From Johnsonella ignava ATCC 51276 (GTDB lineage: Bacteria > Bacillota > Clostridia > Lachnospirales > Lachnospiraceae): a DNA stretch of 64,000 nucleotides. The notes under the pieces are model-generated. The model did not search any database and was not told where the DNA came from. It saw only the letters and a program-made list of their open reading frames with translations. Where the stretch lies: the NCBI RefSeq assembly GCF_000235445.1, contig NZ_JH378829.1, positions 466,806-530,805 of the forward strand, written 5' to 3'. A program made the position numbers and the translations under genes. Below are positions 62,209-64,000 of the stretch, one piece after another (position 1 is the stretch's first letter; the number at the start of each line of letters is the position of its first letter).

Positions 62209-63126
62209 CTATACTGCAAATATATCAGCTATATATCTCATAATATCTGTCAGTATATTTAAATTATCAGTTTTTTTCATCTCAATAGATATACAGCCTG
62301 ATGCACAGCCTTGCATCTTCTTTGATTTATTTTCCGGCAGAGTTTTTTCCTCTACCTCGATTTTACTTCCCTGAATATATTTAAGGTTATCCCTAAAACC
62401 TTCTCCCACACCATATCCTTGTTTTTTCAATATATCACGAAGCCTTATGTGGGTTGTCTTATGTGCAAAATCCACAGGAGCAAGATAGGGTTCGGAAATA
62501 TGTATATGATTTACATATTTAAGCAAATCATCAAGGCAGTCTATATCCTCATTATTATATAATACGCAGCCGAGGTCATAATTTATACCGAAATGACTGC
62601 AGTCAACAAGCTTTACAAGCTTTAACGCCTCCTGTGTTGTATTTATATAATTTGTGTTGTAAATTACCGGGTTTGCCTCAAATGAAAAATATACATTCTT
62701 TTTTTCACAATAATCGGCAATACGTTTAAAAAAATCAACTCCTATATTATATTGTAAGGCTTCATTTTCAATAACACGGTTTTTAGGGCAACCGAATACA
62801 AGATTTCTGCATGACAGTTCATACGCACAGTCAACTGCCATTAAAATATTTTTAAATAAATCCTGTCTTTCTTCCTCGGTTCCAAAAAGACGTGAAGATA
62901 CACCATAAAGAATTGACTGCATAGAGCATACTTTAATTCCATAAAGCTTATACAGGCTGTCAAGTATATTGTAAATTTTTTTAATACCATCGGAGGAATA
63001 TGGATTTTGGGGGACAAGTGCCGTTGGAGCTATCTCTATATATTTAAACCCCAATTCAGCCATTTTATTATAGACAAAATCATCATCAGCCCTTTCCCAT
63101 GCTATATTTGAAATTGCAAGATTCAT
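62209..63126 (-). CDS. Sugar-phosphate isomerase/epimerase-like TIM-barrel protein
   Basis: This protein of about 305 residues belongs to the xylose-isomerase-like TIM barrel (AP_endonuc_2) superfamily, usually metal-dependent sugar epimerases or dehydratases. Strands and metal-ligand regions read NLAISNIAWERADDDFVY, YIEIAPTALVP, KVCSMQSILYG, YFSFEANPVIYNTNYI, FGINYDLGCVLY and NHIHISEPYLAPV. The ATG at 63126 gives the family's usual start. A TTG two codons earlier has better ribosome-site spacing. It lies 30 bases after an aldo/keto reductase gene, suggesting a small sugar-metabolism operon. No specific substrate can be named. Confidence 0.8.
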   Translation of the reverse strand: MNLAISNIAWERADDDFVYNKMAELGFKYIEIAPTALVPQNPYSSDGIKKIYNILDSLYKLYGIKVCSMQSILYGVSSRLFGTEEERQDLFKNILMAVDCAYELSCRNLVFGCPKNRVIENEALQYNIGVDFFKRIADYCEKKNVYFSFEANPVIYNTNYINTTQEALKLVKLVDCSHFGINYDLGCVLYNNEDIDCLDDLLKYVNHIHISEPYLAPVDFAHKTTHIRLRDILKKQGYGVGEGFRDNLKYIQGSKIEVEEKTLPENKSKKMQGCASGCISIEMKKTDNLNILTDIMRYIADIFAV

Positions 63127-63156
63127 AATCAATTTAATTTCCTTTATAAATTTAAT

Positions 63157-64000
63157 CTAAATATGAGAAGTCTCACCAAGCTCTTTCCAAAAACCCTCAG
63201 GTATATCAGACTCAAGTGCAAGTATGCTTTCTTCAAGCTGCTTAGGTCTGCTCGCACCAAGGACCGGGTAAATCCTATTCCTTATACTCCAGCCAAGAGC
63301 TGCAGCCACAGGTTTGACCCCGTACTTTTCGCAGATTTTAAGAAATAACGTAATCGTTTCCCTGTTCTGATTGTATATGTCGGCAGTTTTTGAGTAATTT
63401 ATCTTTTCACTTTTTGCAATTCTCGAATCCTCCGGTATACCGTCTTTATACTTACCTGTAAGAAGCCCCTGTGCAAGCACACCGAAACCAAGCATCCCTA
63501 CTCCATGTTTCATACAGAAATCCTTTACACCGTTAGTTGAGACTTTTTGTACTGCATACGAATAAAAGCTCTGCTCAAGTACAGGTTTTTCAAGTCCAAG
63601 CCTGTCGCAGACCTCATGACATTTTTCAAGTGCATGTACAGGCCATTCAGACGTTGCCCAGTATCTTATAAGCCCTTTATTTATAAGGTAATTAAAGGTT
63701 CTGACTATCTCCTCCATAGACACATCATCATAATACCTGTGTGCATAATACAAATCAACATAGTCAAGTTCCATTCTTTTAAGGGACTCTTCTGCCGCCC
63801 AGAATATATGCTTTCTTGAAAGCCCTTTATGATACGGGCTTTCACCTATCTGCCATGAACCTTTTGTAGATATAACATATTCATCACGAGGATAGTGCTT
63901 AAGGGACTTTGCAACAAGTCTTTCAGCTTCTCCAAAACCGTAATTGTTTGAAGTGTCAAATGAACGTATGCCAAGTTCCCATGCTTTTGATATAAGTTCA
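63157..64000 (-). CDS. Aldo/keto reductase (N-terminus off the right edge)
   Basis: This NADPH-dependent oxidoreductase of the AKR superfamily is close to the potassium-channel beta-subunit-like and sugar-dehydrogenase branches. The frame is open to the window end. The catalytic set is visible: Asp and Tyr in FDTSNNYGFGEAE, Lys in VISTKGSWQIG, and His in DLYYAHRYYDD. The C-terminal cofactor region reads YPVLGASRPKQLEES. The N-terminal first strand and start codon lie outside. It is followed by the TIM-barrel gene in a probable operon. Confidence 0.9.
   Translation of the reverse strand, partial: ELISKAWELGIRSFDTSNNYGFGEAERLVAKSLKHYPRDEYVISTKGSWQIGESPYHKGLSRKHIFWAAEESLKRMELDYVDLYYAHRYYDDVSMEEIVRTFNYLINKGLIRYWATSEWPVHALEKCHEVCDRLGLEKPVLEQSFYSYAVQKVSTNGVKDFCMKHGVGMLGFGVLAQGLLTGKYKDGIPEDSRIAKSEKINYSKTADIYNQNRETITLFLKICEKYGVKPVAAALGWSIRNRIYPVLGASRPKQLEESILALESDIPEGFWKELGETSHI

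Noticed and set aside
1..64000. CRISPR arrays, prophage or intact insertion sequences
   Set aside because: No regularly spaced repeats, transposase, integrase or phage structural genes were seen; only short tandem repeats and the methyltransferase relic.

Overview
The window is AT-rich DNA from a Gram-positive anaerobe of the class Clostridia, most likely family Lachnospiraceae. The evidence is a CpsB/CpsC/CpsD-type capsule system, LCP and subtilase surface proteins, an orphan acyl-CoA dehydrogenase, a GlnRS, luxS, and no outer-membrane genes. The genus cannot be fixed by eye. Nearly all genes lie on the minus strand. The plus-strand exceptions are a peptidase E-like gene, cysK, two tRNA-Gly genes and an NCS2 permease.

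Layout. 1-1100: a blaR1-like M56 protease (cut by the left edge) with its BlaI-type repressor, promoter and probable operator. 1300-2010: a decayed strip holding a C5 DNA methyltransferase relic, hairpins and a 13-bp tandem repeat. 2005-10225: a PF12897-type aminotransferase, a small coiled-coil protein, an acyl-CoA dehydrogenase, a MORN-repeat membrane protein, a MocR/PdxR regulator and glnS. 10315-17124: two large secreted proteins, a 1649-residue subtilase and an SLH-like protein. 17330-19712: a peptidase E-like gene and cysK, both preceded by the same palindrome, then two tRNA-Gly genes. 19836-26505: two OmpR-type two-component systems with associated envelope proteins (PepSY; lipoprotein, coiled-coil protein, small membrane protein). 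26926-28320: a purine permease.

28568-52135 is a capsule or cell-wall polysaccharide locus of about 23.5 kb, read right to left. Its order is: phosphatase/co-polymerase/kinase control module (CpsB, CpsC, CpsD), an LCP ligase, an unknown secreted protein, a priming sugar transferase, UDP-galacturonate supply (UDP-glucuronate 4-epimerase and Ugd), several GT4 glycosyltransferases, a TupA-like ATP-grasp enzyme, a Wzy polymerase split by a -1 frameshift at an A7 slippery tract, a Wzx flippase, RfbC, a Wzm/Wzt ABC exporter, and a 1347-residue fused methyltransferase/kinase-like/GT2/GT4 protein. Components of both the Wzx/Wzy and the ABC-exporter routes are therefore present in one apparent transcription unit.

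52192-58422 is a malto-oligosaccharide unit (MalEFG-type ABC importer, LacI regulator, MalQ), with a perfect LacI/cre-type palindrome upstream and an intercistronic hairpin between the binding protein and the permeases. 58593-62077 is a trpS-luxS-glycosyltransferase operon behind a structured leader. The right edge holds a TIM-barrel sugar-isomerase-like gene and a truncated aldo/keto reductase.

No CRISPR array, intact insertion sequence or prophage was seen. The strongest leads are the frameshifted polymerase in a hybrid export locus, a palindrome shared by cysK and its neighbours, 11-bp-phased direct repeats near both two-component systems, and a structured trpS leader that is not a T-box.
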